Shown: positions 42,786 to 53,513, counted from the first letter of the stretch. The stretch: 64,000 bases of DNA from Campylobacter vicugnae (GCF_002139875.1 NZ_CP018793.1:620001-684000), one strand, 5' to 3'. Translations and numbers: made by a program. Notes: generated by a model from the sequence alone, not told the origin.

Positions 42786-43838
42786 ATGAGTATAAGATCT
42801 TTGCTTGATTTGGTAATTGATAAGAAGGCTAGCGATCTTCATTTAGTAGCTAGAAGTATGCCTAAAATTAGAATTGATGGGGAGCTAGTATCTACTGGGA
42901 ATATTATTCTAACGCCAAATGATATAGAGGAGATCTGCTTACCTTTGCTTGATGATGAGCAAAAATCAGAGTTAAAATCGTCTAAAGAGCTTGATTTTTC
43001 CATTGATCTTGGTAAAAGCGGTAGATTTCGTGCAAATTACTATTATACAATGAACGGTGAGCTCTCAGCGGCTTTTCGTATGATACCGTTTCAAACGCCT
43101 ACGCTAGATGATATTTATGCACCACAGATTCTTTTTGATCTTGCTAAAAAACAAAAAGGTTTAATTTTAGTTACTGGAGCTACTGGAAGTGGTAAAAGCA
43201 CAACTTTAGCAGCTATTTTAAATGAGATAAATCAAAATCAAAATAAGCATATTATCACAATTGAAGATCCAGTTGAGTTTATTCATACGAGTAAAAATTC
43301 GCTATTTTCTCACAGAAATGTAGGTAGTGATACTAAGTCATTTACAAGAGCTTTAAAATATGCTTTAAGAGAAGATCCAGATGTTATCTTAGTTGGCGAG
43401 ATGAGAGATAAAGAGACTATGGCAATGACAATTGAAGCAGCTCAAACTGGACATTTAGTTTTTGCTACTTTGCATACAAGCTCGGCTGTAGGTTCTATTA
43501 ATAGAATTATTGATAGTTTTAGTGGTAGTGATCAAGCTTATATTAGAAGCTCTTTGGCATCATCGCTTATTGCTATTATATCTCAAAATTTGCTACCTAA
43601 AATTAATGGTGGAAGAATTGCGCTTTTTGAGATTATGCTAAATAATATAGCTATTTCAAATTTAATTAGAGAGGGAAAAACACATCAAATACTCTCTCAA
43701 ATGCAAATTGGTAGCGCTCAAACAGGCATGAGAATAATGGCAAATGAGATTCAAAAAGCACTAAATGAAAATTTAATAAGCAAGGAAGTTGCAATGCAGT
43801 TTAACGCTACAAATTTAAATATTATGGAGCATAATTAA
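42786..43838 (+). CDS. pilT: PilT-like type IV pilus retraction ATPase
   Basis: A hexameric cytoplasmic motor that retracts type IV pili. The 350 residues show a PAS-like N-domain (1-95) and a RecA-like domain with Walker A GATGSGKST (about 130-138), the Asp box ITIEDPVEFIH, Walker B DPDVILVGEMRD, and the His box QTGHLVFATLHTSSAV. C. jejuni lacks a gene here between gatC and cvpA, as I recall. Pseudopilin and dprA genes elsewhere in the window point to DNA uptake as the likely process. It ends where cvpA begins (shared base 43838). Confidence 0.92.
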   Translation: MSIRSLLDLVIDKKASDLHLVARSMPKIRIDGELVSTGNIILTPNDIEEICLPLLDDEQKSELKSSKELDFSIDLGKSGRFRANYYYTMNGELSAAFRMIPFQTPTLDDIYAPQILFDLAKKQKGLILVTGATGSGKSTTLAAILNEINQNQNKHIITIEDPVEFIHTSKNSLFSHRNVGSDTKSFTRALKYALREDPDVILVGEMRDKETMAMTIEAAQTGHLVFATLHTSSAVGSINRIIDSFSGSDQAYIRSSLASSLIAIISQNLLPKINGGRIALFEIMLNNIAISNLIREGKTHQILSQMQIGSAQTGMRIMANEIQKALNENLISKEVAMQFNATNLNIMEHN

Positions 43839-44422
43839 TGGATTTTATTACTTGGTTTGATATTATTGTTATTGCTGTTGTGGTGATTTTAGGTATTAAG
43901 GGCGTTATAAATGGCCTTATTAAAGAAGTATTTGGACTTATTGGAATCATTGGCGGTGTGATTATAGCTAGTAGAAATGCAAATTTAGTCGGTGAGCAAA
44001 TTAGCCTTTATTTATATGAACTTAGTGATTCAGCTGAGTTTTTCTTTGGTTTTTTACTTGCGTTACTTCTATTTTGGTTTGTATGTTTATTATTAGGAAA
44101 TTTACTCTCAAAAATGCTAAAAATGAGTGGTCTTGGATTTGTAGATAGATTGCTAGGATTTTTTGTTGGTGCTGCAAAAATATTTTTAGTTCTTGCTATT
44201 TTGGCTGCGATTGTATCAAAAATTTCAATACTTAATCAAAAAATATCTCCATATTTTGAAGGTAGCAAGGTATATCCAATATTATTATCTGCTGGGCAGT
44301 TTATTATGGCTATGGATATTAGCAATGTAAAAGATAGTGTAGAAAATACTAAAATAGTTGTACCTGAAATTTTAGATAACAATGATAGCATGGAGCAAAA
44401 TTCAACTAAGGTGGAGCAATGA
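43838..44422 (+). CDS. CvpA family membrane protein
   Basis: A 194-residue inner-membrane protein with four predicted helices. The family pattern of an N-terminal [20 protein letters not shown] helix, a glycine-rich second helix ([16 protein letters not shown]), and [20 protein letters not shown] is clear. CvpA proteins are required for colicin V production in E. coli and for envelope resistance to bile-type stress; the molecular role is unsettled. The polar C-terminal tail is species-specific. It starts at the last base of pilT and overlaps fur by four bases. Confidence 0.9.
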   Translation: MDFITWFDIIVIAVVVILGIKGVINGLIKEVFGLIGIIGGVIIASRNANLVGEQISLYLYELSDSAEFFFGFLLALLLFWFVCLLLGNLLSKMLKMSGLGFVDRLLGFFVGAAKIFLVLAILAAIVSKISILNQKISPYFEGSKVYPILLSAGQFIMAMDISNVKDSVENTKIVVPEILDNNDSMEQNSTKVEQ

Positions 44423-44886
44423 TAGAAAATATTGAATATGATGCTTTACTAGAGCGTTTTAAGAGAGTTTTACGAGATAATGGGTTAAAATATACCAAAC
44501 AGCGTGAAGTACTTTTACAAACACTATATAATAATAGCGAGCATTTTACCCCAGAGCAGTTATATTTGTATATCAAAGAACGCTATCCGGGATTAAATGT
44601 TGGCATTGCTACTGTATATAGAAGTCTAAATTTGCTTGAAGAATCTGGTATGGTAACTTCTATTAGTTTTGGTGCGCAAGGAAAGAAATTTGAACTAGCT
44701 AATAAACCACATCACGACCATATGATTTGTAGGCAGTGTGGTTTGATAGTTGAATTTGAAGATCAGATAATAGAAAAGCGTCAATTAGCAATTGCTAAAG
44801 AGCATGGTTTTAAGCTTACTGGCCATATTATGCAACTATATGGTGTTTGTAGTGAATGCAATAAACAAAAGATAAAAGGAATTTAA
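44419..44886 (+). CDS. fur: Ferric uptake regulator Fur
   Basis: The iron-responsive repressor. The 155 residues have a winged-helix domain (about 15-90: [39 protein letters not shown]) and a dimerisation domain with the metal-binding [11 protein letters not shown] and CSEC motifs, so both regulatory and structural metal sites look intact. The N-terminus is longer than in E. coli Fur, as known for Campylobacter. It lies inside the gatC-to-aroE run, overlapping cvpA by four bases; lysS follows with no gap. Confidence 0.95.
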   Translation: MIENIEYDALLERFKRVLRDNGLKYTKQREVLLQTLYNNSEHFTPEQLYLYIKERYPGLNVGIATVYRSLNLLEESGMVTSISFGAQGKKFELANKPHHDHMICRQCGLIVEFEDQIIEKRQLAIAKEHGFKLTGHIMQLYGVCSECNKQKIKGI

Positions 44887-46377
44887 TTGATTTTTGATAA
44901 TGAATTAGAATTAACTCGTCTAGCTAAGGCTGATGAGCTACGACAAATGGGGGTTAGCCCTTATCCACATTTCTTAAAAAGAGAGATGAATATTTCTGAG
45001 TTTAAGAGCAAATTTGGATATATAAAAGAACTTCCTGAAGGTGAGAGAAAAGCCCAAGAAGAGGTAGTTATATCTGGTAGAATTAAGCTAAAAAGAGTCG
45101 CTGGAAAATCTACATTTGCTAATATTGAAGATGAGAACGATAATGTTCAAATTTACTACTCACTAGCTAGTATTGGTGAAGAGTGCTATATGAAATTTAA
45201 GAAAAATCTTGAAGTTGGTGATATAGTGCTGGTAAAAGGTTATGCATTTATTACGCAGACTGGTGAATTTAGCTTGCATGCAAGTGAGGTTGTATTAGCT
45301 GCTAAGGCCATATCTCCATTACCTGAGAAATTTCATGGGTTAACTGATATAGAGACAAGATATCGCCAAAGATACCTAGATATGATTATGGATAGAGATG
45401 TAAGGGGTGATTTTCTTAAGCGTTCAATTATTATTAGCACCATCAGAAGATTTTTTGAAGAGCGTGGATTTTTAGAGGTAGAGACTCCTATGATGCACCC
45501 AATAGCTGGTGGAGCAAATGCTAAACCATTTGTTACTCATCATAATGCATTAGGCGTAGATAGATATCTCAAAATTGCTCCTGAATTATATCTAAAAAGA
45601 CTTATTGTAGGTGGTATGGAAGCGGTATTTGAGATGAATCGTTGCTTTAGAAATGAAGGAATGGATTTAACTCACAATCCTGAATTTACTAGTATTGAGT
45701 TTTATTGGGCTTGGCATGATTATTTTGAAGTTATGGATTTAACTGAGGAGCTATTTGCTACATTGCTCGATAAACTAAATTTAGGCAAAATTATTGAATT
45801 TGATGGTCAAAATATCGATTTTTCTAAGCCATTTAAAAGGATTAAATATCTTGATGCACTTGTAGAAATTGGTGGGTTAGATAGAGAAATTATAAGTGAT
45901 AAAGAGAAGATATTGGCTAAATTAAAAGAGGATAAATTTGAAGCAAATGATAAGTTAGATCTTGGTCATTTACAAGCTGAGCTTTTTGATAATTATGTTG
46001 AAAGTAAGCTAATTAATCCTACATTTATAACAGATTTTCCTATTTCAATTTCACCTCTTTCTAGAAGAAGTGATGAAAATCCTGAAATCGCAGAGAGATT
46101 TGAGCTATTTATCGCTGGTCGTGAATTAGCAAATGCATTTAATGAGCTTAATGATCCAATTGATCAATATGAGAGATTTAAAGCTCAAATACAGAGCAAA
46201 GATGCTGGCAATGATGAAGCTCATGAGATGGATGAGGATTATTGTAGGGCTCTTGGATATGGTATGGCACCAACTGTTGGTTGGGGTCTTGGTGTTGATA
46301 GGTTGGTAATGCTACTATTAAATAAAAAATCAATTCGCGATGTTATATTATTTCCAGCGATGAAACCAAAAAATTAA
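44887..46377 (+). CDS. lysS: Lysyl-tRNA synthetase, class II
   Basis: Charges tRNA-Lys. The 496 residues comprise an N-terminal OB-fold anticodon domain (about 55-150, [20 protein letters not shown]) and a class II catalytic core with motif 1 [20 protein letters not shown], motif 2 [17 protein letters not shown], and motif 3 [13 protein letters not shown]. The start is TTG at 44887, about eight bases after GGA, immediately after the fur stop. It is co-directional with glyA nine bases downstream. Confidence 0.96.
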   Translation: MIFDNELELTRLAKADELRQMGVSPYPHFLKREMNISEFKSKFGYIKELPEGERKAQEEVVISGRIKLKRVAGKSTFANIEDENDNVQIYYSLASIGEECYMKFKKNLEVGDIVLVKGYAFITQTGEFSLHASEVVLAAKAISPLPEKFHGLTDIETRYRQRYLDMIMDRDVRGDFLKRSIIISTIRRFFEERGFLEVETPMMHPIAGGANAKPFVTHHNALGVDRYLKIAPELYLKRLIVGGMEAVFEMNRCFRNEGMDLTHNPEFTSIEFYWAWHDYFEVMDLTEELFATLLDKLNLGKIIEFDGQNIDFSKPFKRIKYLDALVEIGGLDREIISDKEKILAKLKEDKFEANDKLDLGHLQAELFDNYVESKLINPTFITDFPISISPLSRRSDENPEIAERFELFIAGRELANAFNELNDPIDQYERFKAQIQSKDAGNDEAHEMDEDYCRALGYGMAPTVGWGLGVDRLVMLLLNKKSIRDVILFPAMKPKN

Positions 46378-46386
46378 GGAGTAAAT

Positions 46387-47631
46387 ATGAATTTAGAAAG
46401 TTACGATAAAGAGATTTACGCTCTTTTAAATAAAGAGCTTGAGCGTCAATGCGATCATTTAGAGATGATTGCTAGTGAGAACTTTACGTATCCTGAAGTT
46501 ATGGAAGTTATGGGTTCAGTTCTTACAAATAAATATGCTGAGGGCTATCCTGGTAAGAGATACTATGGTGGATGTGAATTTGTAGATGAAATTGAGCAGA
46601 TTGCAATTGATAGATGTAAAAAGCTTTTTGGGTGCGAGTTTGCTAATGTTCAGCCAAATAGTGGCTCACAAGCCAATCAAGGTGTTTATGGTGCTTTTTT
46701 AAAACCAGGAGATAAGATTTTAGGTATGGATTTAAGCCATGGTGGTCACTTAACTCATGGTGCTAAAGTATCAAGTTCGGGTAAGTATTATGAGAGCTTT
46801 TTTTATGGTGTTGAACTTGATGGTAGAATTAACTATGATAGAGTAGCCGATATTGCAAATATAGTAAAACCAAAAATGATTGTATGTGGCGCAAGTGCAT
46901 ATACTAGAGAGATTGATTTTAAGCGTTTTAGAGAGATAGCTGATAGTGTTGGTGCATATCTATTTGCTGATGTTGCACATATTGCTGGTTTAGTAGTAGC
47001 TGGTGAGCATGCTCATCCATTCCCACACTGCCACGTAGTAAGCTCTACAACTCACAAAACTTTAAGAGGCCCAAGAGGCGGTATTATCATGACAAATGAT
47101 GAAGAGTTTGCTAAAAAAATAAATAGCTCAATCTTCCCAGGAATCCAAGGTGGGCCATTAATGCATGTTATAGCTGGTAAGGCTGTAGGATTTAAGCATA
47201 ATTTAAGCGATGAGTGGAAAGTATATGCTAAACAAGTAAAAGCAAATGCTAAAAAACTTGGCGAGGTATTAATTAGTCGTGGATATGATTTAGTAAGTGG
47301 TGGTACTGATAATCACCTTGTACTTGTTAGTTTCTTAAATAAAGATTTTAGTGGTAAAGATGCAGATATAGCTTTAGGCAATGCAGGAATCACAGTGAAT
47401 AAAAATACAGTTCCAGGCGAGACTAGAAGTCCATTTATCACAAGTGGAATTAGAGTAGGTAGTCCAGCGCTTACTGCTAGAGGTATGAAAGAGGCTGAAT
47501 TTGAACTAATTGCTAATCGCATTGCAGATGTATTAGATGATATTAATAATGTTGATAAACAACGCAAAATTGCAGCTGAATTAAAAGATTTAGCTCATCA
47601 ATTTATCATTTATAATAAGGCAACATTTTAA
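46387..47631 (+). CDS. glyA: Serine hydroxymethyltransferase
   Basis: PLP enzyme that makes glycine and one-carbon units from serine. The 414 residues show the N-terminal [40 protein letters not shown], and the PLP-lysine site [18 protein letters not shown] (Lys near residue 226). It has a perfect AAGGAG site five bases before ATG. The stop overlaps the DUF1882 gene start as TAATG, so glycine metabolism is coupled to an uncharacterised gene. Confidence 0.97.
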   Translation: MNLESYDKEIYALLNKELERQCDHLEMIASENFTYPEVMEVMGSVLTNKYAEGYPGKRYYGGCEFVDEIEQIAIDRCKKLFGCEFANVQPNSGSQANQGVYGAFLKPGDKILGMDLSHGGHLTHGAKVSSSGKYYESFFYGVELDGRINYDRVADIANIVKPKMIVCGASAYTREIDFKRFREIADSVGAYLFADVAHIAGLVVAGEHAHPFPHCHVVSSTTHKTLRGPRGGIIMTNDEEFAKKINSSIFPGIQGGPLMHVIAGKAVGFKHNLSDEWKVYAKQVKANAKKLGEVLISRGYDLVSGGTDNHLVLVSFLNKDFSGKDADIALGNAGITVNKNTVPGETRSPFITSGIRVGSPALTARGMKEAEFELIANRIADVLDDINNVDKQRKIAAELKDLAHQFIIYNKATF

Positions 47632-48173
47632 TGCAGCGCACAGATCTATCGCTTATCAAGATGATAACAGACCACTATTATATAAAGCGAGATTTAACAG
47701 TAAAAAAAATTGAGCATAAAGGTAGATATTATTTTGATAAATTTGAAAGAGTAGATGAGCCACTTAGCCTATTGGTGCAAAAAGAACATGCAGAAAGAAA
47801 GATTATCGTAGCACACTCTTTGATTAATAAGCTAAATAAGGTTGAAAATATTGTTTTTGACTATAATGGTAGAATGCCAGATCGCTTTTGGCATAGAGCT
47901 CAACTTATGCTAAGGGAGGAGGGTTTTATAAATTTTACAGCCTATGAGACCAAGACTCCTGGTCATTTGCATCTATATGTTCATAAGGGTCATACAACCT
48001 TTATGGAAGGGTGTCAAATAGCAAATAAACTATCAGTTATGCTATCGCAAAAACTACCTCAAGAGTGGAGAATGTTTCCTACTATGGATATGCCATTAGA
48101 GTATAATATTTTGGCTTTACCATACGCTTTATATCAAAAAGAGCGTGGTGCTAGCTGGTCAAAACATATGTAA
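47631..48173 (+). CDS. DUF1882 family protein
   Basis: A 180-residue cytoplasmic protein conserved, as far as I know, in Campylobacterota (Cj0403-like) and of unknown function. There is no signal peptide or membrane segment. Notable are an N-terminal SLIKMITDHYYIKRDLTVKK, a central RMPDRFWHRAQLMLREEGFI, and a His-rich segment TPGHLHLYVHKGHTTFMEG before RMFPTMDMPLEYNILALPYA. The H-x-H spacing could form a metal or nucleotide site. It is coupled to glyA (TAATG) and ends 10 bases before the SPOR-domain gene. Confidence 0.8.
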   Translation: MQRTDLSLIKMITDHYYIKRDLTVKKIEHKGRYYFDKFERVDEPLSLLVQKEHAERKIIVAHSLINKLNKVENIVFDYNGRMPDRFWHRAQLMLREEGFINFTAYETKTPGHLHLYVHKGHTTFMEGCQIANKLSVMLSQKLPQEWRMFPTMDMPLEYNILALPYALYQKERGASWSKHM

Positions 48174-48183
48174 AGGATTAACA

Positions 48184-49011
48184 ATGGAAGATAATAATAA
48201 CTTACAAGATATATTATTAGATAAAAATGAAGAAGAGAAATCTGGTGGTGTTCGTAAAATTTTAATCGGTATAGCATTGCTGGTTATAATATTTGTCGTT
48301 GTTTTGATTGTTATGAAGTTTTTAAATTCAAATGATAGCAATAAAAATAATGATATAGCAGATAGCCTTTTATTGCCTACTGAACTACCTGCGACTAATG
48401 CTCCAACTAATAGTTCAAATGAGCTTTTTGAACAAGTTCCTATAGTAAGTGAAACTACAAATTCAAAAGATAGTTTTGAAAATATAGTAAATGAGTATAA
48501 AAATGCTCAAGCTGCTATGGATACAACTTCAAATACTATAACTCCGGTGCTACCTCCAAAAGTAGAAGAGCCGTTTGGTTCAACTGATACTGGTAGTAAA
48601 GAGGTAGTTAAAAAAGAACCGGTAAAAAAAGAGGTAGTAAAAAAAGAACCGGTTAAAAAAGTAGAGCCTAAAAAAGAGAGCACCGAGCCTAAAAAAGCAG
48701 AGTCAAAAAATATAGTACCTAAAAAAACTGAAGTAAAAAAAGAAACAGCTAAAAGCAGTGTAACAAGTAGTTCATCTTTAGCAAAAGGTTCATATATTCA
48801 AGTAGCTTCTGTATCTAAATTAGATAAAAATAGCGCCTTAATTAAAAAACTTATATCTAGCGGCTATAAATATAAAACACATGAAGTAGTCGTAAATGGT
48901 AACAAAGTTATTAAAATTCTTATTGGGCCATTTGGTTCTGATTTAAATTCAAATATGGAAAAAATCCGCCAGAATATATCTAGTGGTGCATTTGTATATA
49001 GAATTAAATAA
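48184..49011 (+). CDS. SPOR-domain membrane protein
   Basis: A 275-residue bitopic membrane protein: short cytoplasmic N-terminus, one helix (about residues 20-43, ILIGIALLVIIFVVVLIVMK), a long periplasmic linker with KKEPVKK/KKEVVKK and related Lys-Glu-Pro repeats (about 140-190), and a C-terminal SPOR domain (about 205-275, KGSYIQVASVSKLDKNSALI). SPOR domains bind glycan strands lacking stem peptides at division sites, so a septal role is likely. I choose ATG at 48184, six bases after AAGGA; a GTG at 48145 lies within the previous gene. Confidence 0.88.
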   Translation: MEDNNNLQDILLDKNEEEKSGGVRKILIGIALLVIIFVVVLIVMKFLNSNDSNKNNDIADSLLLPTELPATNAPTNSSNELFEQVPIVSETTNSKDSFENIVNEYKNAQAAMDTTSNTITPVLPPKVEEPFGSTDTGSKEVVKKEPVKKEVVKKEPVKKVEPKKESTEPKKAESKNIVPKKTEVKKETAKSSVTSSSSLAKGSYIQVASVSKLDKNSALIKKLISSGYKYKTHEVVVNGNKVIKILIGPFGSDLNSNMEKIRQNISSGAFVYRIK

Positions 49012-49020
49012 GGGTTTATA

Positions 49021-49803
49021 GTGAAGTATTTTGCTCTATTTGGCAATCCTGTATCTCACTCCATTTCGCCTAGGCTGCATAATAGCGCATTGCAAGGTTT
49101 AGGATTAAATGGAGTGTATGGTAGGATTTTATTAGAGCAGGGTAGTGATATTATTGCCAAATTTAAAAAATATAATCTATCTGGTGCAAATATCACTGTC
49201 CCTTTTAAAGAGTCAGTTTTAACTCTTTGTGATGAGCTTGATACTGTTGCAGCAGATATCGGCTCTATCAATACTTTAATTAATCAAAATGGTAAAATTA
49301 AAGGTTATAATACTGATGCGCCTGGATTTATGATGGCAATTGCTGAGTTTGGCAAAATTAATAAGGCTTTGATATTGGGTGCTGGTGGTACTGCTAAAGC
49401 ACTTGCATATATTTTGGCTTCTAATGGAGTGCAAGTTCATATTCTAAATCGTAGCAATAAAAAAGATCAGTTTATAAATTATCAATTTTGCACACACTCT
49501 AACTTCACTTGTGAAGATTATGATCTTGTTATTAATACAACTTCAGCAGGATTGTGTAGCGATGAGCTTCCATGTGATGAGATGATTTTAAAAGATATTT
49601 TTGCTAATTCTAAATTTGCTTTTGATGTTATATATAATAAATTAACTCCATTTTTATCTTTAGCTAGGAAGATGGGTCTAAAAAGTAAAGATGGTAAAGA
49701 TATGTTGCTTTATCAGGCTGTGTTAGCTTTTAATCTATTTTATAGTAATAAATTTAGTACAGATAAGATTACAAAGTTAATGCATAAAGCATTTGAGCTT
49801 TAA
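49021..49803 (+). CDS. aroE: Shikimate dehydrogenase
   Basis: Reduces 3-dehydroshikimate with NADPH. The 260 residues show the substrate domain FGNPVSHSISPRLHNSALQG (about 6-25), the catalytic Lys in GANITVPFKESVL (near 66), and the cofactor motif ALILGAGGTAKALAYIL (about 116-132). A C-terminal QAVLAFNLF closes the fold. The start is GTG at 49021, six bases after AAGGG. It is the last plus-strand gene of the run; its stop overlaps the recR stop by four bases. Confidence 0.95.
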   Translation: MKYFALFGNPVSHSISPRLHNSALQGLGLNGVYGRILLEQGSDIIAKFKKYNLSGANITVPFKESVLTLCDELDTVAADIGSINTLINQNGKIKGYNTDAPGFMMAIAEFGKINKALILGAGGTAKALAYILASNGVQVHILNRSNKKDQFINYQFCTHSNFTCEDYDLVINTTSAGLCSDELPCDEMILKDIFANSKFAFDVIYNKLTPFLSLARKMGLKSKDGKDMLLYQAVLAFNLFYSNKFSTDKITKLMHKAFEL

Positions 49804-50363
49804 ATCTCTTTTCTATCCTTAATGGCTTTAGTAAGTGAGAGCATATCTACATTTTCTAAGCTTACACCAGTTGGAATACCTTGAGCAATTTTAGTAAAAT
49901 TAATCTTTAAATCTTTTAGTTGATCTTCTATATAAAGCATTACGCCATCGCTATTTATGCTTGGACTAAAGGCAAAAATTAACTCTTTAGCATCAAATTT
50001 CAATATCATATCTTTTAAATTTGAAACACTATTAATATCGTTAAAGACAAAATACAATCCATCAAATGAATTTGAATCTTCAATAGTAAGAATATCTTTA
50101 GGACTTTCTACTACGCATATCATGGAGTTATTTCTATGAGTATCTACACATATATCACAGATCTCATTTTGACTAATTCCACCACATATTGTACAGTGTT
50201 TTAGACTATGAATAGAATTTTCTATAGTATGAGCCAAATTTAGACCAAAAAATGGATCTTGCAATGTTATATAATAGGCATATTTTATAGCTGATTTTTT
50301 ACCCACACCTGGAATTTTGCCAAAGGCCTCTACAAGTTTATCAAAATGTTCAAGATTTTTCAC
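49800..50363 (-). CDS. recR: Recombination protein RecR
   Basis: Part of the RecFOR system that loads RecA on gapped DNA. The 187 residues have an N-terminal helix-hairpin-helix (LVEAFGKIPGVGKKSAIKYA), a four-cysteine zinc finger (CTICGGISQNEICDIC, about residues 57-72), and a Toprim domain (CVVESPKDILTIED) with IAQGIPTGVSLENVD near the end. The start is GTG at 50363, inside racS by 14 bases, without a strong ribosome-binding site, which suggests coupling to racS translation. The neighbourhood matches Cj1260c-Cj1263c. Confidence 0.94.
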   Translation of the reverse strand: MKNLEHFDKLVEAFGKIPGVGKKSAIKYAYYITLQDPFFGLNLAHTIENSIHSLKHCTICGGISQNEICDICVDTHRNNSMICVVESPKDILTIEDSNSFDGLYFVFNDINSVSNLKDMILKFDAKELIFAFSPSINSDGVMLYIEDQLKDLKINFTKIAQGIPTGVSLENVDMLSLTKAIKDRKEI

Positions 50364-51600
50364 TATTTATATGCCTAAATTTGATTGAGAATTCATGATA
50401 GCCATCTATATAATTATAATCCAAGCTAAACTTATGCATAGAACATATATGTTCAATTATATATAGCCCAAGCCCCATTCCGCTAGCTTTTGCACTATTG
50501 TCTCTTATAAAAGCTTGTTTATAATGCTCTATTGATCTATCTAATGGCTTTCCATGGTTTCTTATATATATAGCTGTATTATCACATTTTATAATCACTT
50601 TTTTGTCATCAGAGTATTTAAGTGCATTATCTATTAAGTTTTTAATTGCAAGTGAAAATAGTTGAAAATCTACATTTAGTAGCGGGTCTGAATTTAAATC
50701 AACCTTGACATTGCTATTAAAGTCATCTAATAGCATCATATCTTTTGCTTGATCTAAAATAAGACTAAAGCGATATTTAGCATAATCTAAACTATAGCTT
50801 TTACTTAGTAGTTGTTCTATTTTAGCAAATTCATTTATAAGTATATTTAATCTTTCAAATATTGCTATTAGCCGTTCTTTTTGCGTATCATCTTCGATCA
50901 TCTCACTTACTATTCTGCCTTTGCCAATTGGAGTTTTAAGTTCATGCATTATAGTGCGTAAAAATAGCTGTCTTGACATTATTAAATCTTTGATTTTGCA
51001 GGCTGCATTATTAAATTCATAAGCTACCTCACTAATCTCATCGCTACCTTTTGCAAAATTGACAACACATACTCCATCCATATTTCCAGCAGCAAATTTA
51101 TGTATATCGCTACGAAGTTTTTTAAGCGGTATAAGACTTCTAAAAATAGATACATATAGTGAGATAAATAGCGCCATTACAATAATAAAGCTAGCTAGTA
51201 AGCTATCATTTCCACTATGCAAGGTAGATTCTAAAAGTATTGTAACGCTTTGATTTTTAATGCGTAAATAAAGATCATTTTTATAACGAATAGTATCAAC
51301 TACACCAATTAATGTATCAGATCTACTAATTAGAGTGCCTTTATCAAAAATAGCCTTTTGTAAATTTGCATTTTTGACATAGGCTAGATCGAAGTTTTTA
51401 AAATATCTTTCCCAATCTTCAGGCATATTTGATTTTTGATATAAAGATAATAGCCAACTAATTGAGTTATAATGATTTTCTCCAATTTTGCCTAAAATTC
51501 GCTCATTTTGGAGTTTAAAAAACATAAAAAATAGAGTGCAAATCACGATAAATCCAATAGCAAATATTACCGTGATTTTAGTAGTTAGTGAGTATCTCAT
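50350..51600 (-). CDS. racS: Sensor histidine kinase RacS
   Basis: Inner-membrane sensor of a two-component system. The 416 residues have a membrane helix near 9-27, a periplasmic sensor (about 28-130), a second helix (about 132-152, SFIIVMALFISLYVSIF), a HAMP linker, the phosphoacceptor His in MHELKTPIGKGRIV, and a HATPase_c domain with NLIDNALKYS and GMGLGLYIIEHIC. Its position between recR and racR identifies it with C. jejuni racS (Cj1262), part of a system linked to growth temperature and nitrate respiration there. It overlaps racR by four bases. Confidence 0.87.
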   Translation of the reverse strand: MRYSLTTKITVIFAIGFIVICTLFFMFFKLQNERILGKIGENHYNSISWLLSLYQKSNMPEDWERYFKNFDLAYVKNANLQKAIFDKGTLISRSDTLIGVVDTIRYKNDLYLRIKNQSVTILLESTLHSGNDSLLASFIIVMALFISLYVSIFRSLIPLKKLRSDIHKFAAGNMDGVCVVNFAKGSDEISEVAYEFNNAACKIKDLIMSRQLFLRTIMHELKTPIGKGRIVSEMIEDDTQKERLIAIFERLNILINEFAKIEQLLSKSYSLDYAKYRFSLILDQAKDMMLLDDFNSNVKVDLNSDPLLNVDFQLFSLAIKNLIDNALKYSDDKKVIIKCDNTAIYIRNHGKPLDRSIEHYKQAFIRDNSAKASGMGLGLYIIEHICSMHKFSLDYNYIDGYHEFSIKFRHINSEKS

Positions 51601-52268
51601 CCGACTAATTTATATCCTATGCCACGAACTGAGAATATATGCTTAGGTGATTTTGAATTATCTCCAATTTTGGTTCTTAAGCGACCTATGATTACATCTA
51701 AGCTTTTTGAATCTTTATCTTTTAGACTTTTACAGTGATAGACTAGCTGCTCTCTAGATACTGAAAAACTGTGCTGTTTGATTAGATACTCTAATATCTC
51801 ATATTCAGCTGGAGTTAGTGTAAGTGCAGTACCATTATATGAGATTTCATGGCGTTTATCATCAACTTTAAATAGCGTATCAGCTACTTCTTCTTGAGTT
51901 TCGTTGCTCTTTTTATAGCGTCTAATTAAGCTAGTTATTCTAGCGTGCATCTCTTTTGGATCGTATGGTTTTGGCAAGTAATCATCTGCACCAATTTGCA
52001 ATCCTACAACTCTATCATTTACATCACTTCTAGCTGAGCTAATAATTATAGGAATATCATATTTTTCTCTAATTTCTTTACAAACTTCTAGCCCGTCCAT
52101 ACCAGGAAGAGTAAGATCAAGGATTAAAAGATCATAATTTTTAATCCCAGCACTTAGACCAAGATATGGATCTTCATAATTTGTAACTTTGATATTAAAT
52201 TTAATCAAATATTCAGATAAAATTTGAGCAAATTCTGGATCATCTTCTATCATTAATACATTTATCAT
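51597..52268 (-). CDS. racR: OmpR-family response regulator RacR
   Basis: A 223-residue DNA-binding response regulator. The receiver domain has the acidic pair EDD at 8-10, the phosphoacceptor Asp in LLILDLTLPGMDG (near 52), and KPYDPKEMHARI with the conserved Lys. The C-terminal winged helix (about 130-223) has LTPAEYEILEYLIKQ and VIGRLRTKIGD ... VRGIGYKLVG. It is the first gene of racR-racS-recR and is transcribed away from dnaJ; the 125-base gap should contain both promoters. Confidence 0.89.
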   Translation of the reverse strand: MINVLMIEDDPEFAQILSEYLIKFNIKVTNYEDPYLGLSAGIKNYDLLILDLTLPGMDGLEVCKEIREKYDIPIIISSARSDVNDRVVGLQIGADDYLPKPYDPKEMHARITSLIRRYKKSNETQEEVADTLFKVDDKRHEISYNGTALTLTPAEYEILEYLIKQHSFSVSREQLVYHCKSLKDKDSKSLDVIIGRLRTKIGDNSKSPKHIFSVRGIGYKLVG

Positions 52269-52393
52269 ATCAGACTCCTAGTATTGAAATTTTGGCAACA
52301 TTATACCAAAAATTAATAATAATTTTGCTTTTATGCATAAATTTAGTAACTTTTAGGTAAAATCGCCGACTAAATTATGTAAGGAAAAATATT

Positions 52394-53500
52394 TTGGAAT
52401 TTGAATATTATGAAATATTAGAGGTATCAAAAGATGCCGATACCGATACTATTAAAAAGGCTTATAGAAAGCAAGCATTAAGGTATCATCCAGATAGAAA
52501 TCAAGGCGACAAAGAGGCTGAGGAGAAATTCAAACAGATTAATGAAGCTTATGAGGTTTTAAGCGATGCCAATAAAAGAGAGATATATGATAGATATGGC
52601 AAAGATGGTTTAAAAGGCTCAGCTGGTGACTTTAGCGGTGGATTTGATTTTGATGATTTAGGGGATATATTTAGCTCATTTTTTGGTGGCGGATTTGGCT
52701 CTAGCCAAAAAAGCTCTAAAAATAAATATAAATATGCTTTGGATATTGAAGTTGGGATTACGCTTGAGTTTAATGAGGCGGTTTTTGGTTGTGAAAAAGA
52801 GATAAAATATAGATATAAAACTCCATGCCAAGAGTGTAATGCTACTGGTTCAAAAGATGGAAAAAAGCAAACATGTGCTAAGTGCGGTGGAAGTGGTAAA
52901 GTGGGCATTAGACAAGGATTTATGCAGTTTGTACAAAGCTGTCCAGAGTGTTTTGGTAGCGGGCAGACTATTAAAGATAAATGTTCTAAATGCAATGCTA
53001 ATGGCTATAATGAGATAAATGATAGCATTAAAATAAATATTCCCGAAGGCGTAGATAATGGTACTAGAATTAGGGTAAGCCAAAAAGGAAATAGATATGA
53101 AGATAAAAATGGCGATCTTTATGTGCATATTGTAGTAAGAGATGATGAGCATTTTCATAGAGATGGGGATGATGTATATATCGAGATTCCGGTATTTTTC
53201 ACCCAGGCAGTACTTGGCGAGAGTATCAAGATACCAACGCTTAGAGGTGAAACCACGCTAGAATTACCTGTAGGAACTATGGATAAGCAGCAGTTTGTTA
53301 TTGCTAAAGAGGGTGTTAGAAATGCTCACTCTAAGCATCTTGGCGACTTAATTGTGCAAATTTCTATTCAAATGCCAAAAAAATTAAGCGATGAACAGGT
53401 TGAACTTTTAAAAGAACTTCAAAGTAGCTTTGGTATTAAAACTGGTGAAATGGCAAGCGATAAGAGTATCTTAGATAAGATTAAGAGCTGGTTTTCTTAA
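52394..53500 (+). CDS. dnaJ: Chaperone protein DnaJ
   Basis: Co-chaperone that stimulates DnaK. The 368 residues show the J domain with [18 protein letters not shown] (HPD near 32), a Gly/Phe-rich stretch ([20 protein letters not shown]), the zinc domain with four cysteine repeats ([32 protein letters not shown], about 140-205), and the C-terminal substrate domains. The start is TTG at 52394, about eight bases after AAGGA. A clear terminator follows. Confidence 0.96.
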   Translation: MEFEYYEILEVSKDADTDTIKKAYRKQALRYHPDRNQGDKEAEEKFKQINEAYEVLSDANKREIYDRYGKDGLKGSAGDFSGGFDFDDLGDIFSSFFGGGFGSSQKSSKNKYKYALDIEVGITLEFNEAVFGCEKEIKYRYKTPCQECNATGSKDGKKQTCAKCGGSGKVGIRQGFMQFVQSCPECFGSGQTIKDKCSKCNANGYNEINDSIKINIPEGVDNGTRIRVSQKGNRYEDKNGDLYVHIVVRDDEHFHRDGDDVYIEIPVFFTQAVLGESIKIPTLRGETTLELPVGTMDKQQFVIAKEGVRNAHSKHLGDLIVQISIQMPKKLSDEQVELLKELQSSFGIKTGEMASDKSILDKIKSWFS

Positions 53501-53513
53501 ATTTTTAAAGTTA

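Noticed and set aside
52549-52995. A 148-codon Pro/Cys-rich open frame antisense to dnaJ
   Set aside because: It arises from the complement of the zinc-domain and Gly-rich codons of dnaJ; no start signals.
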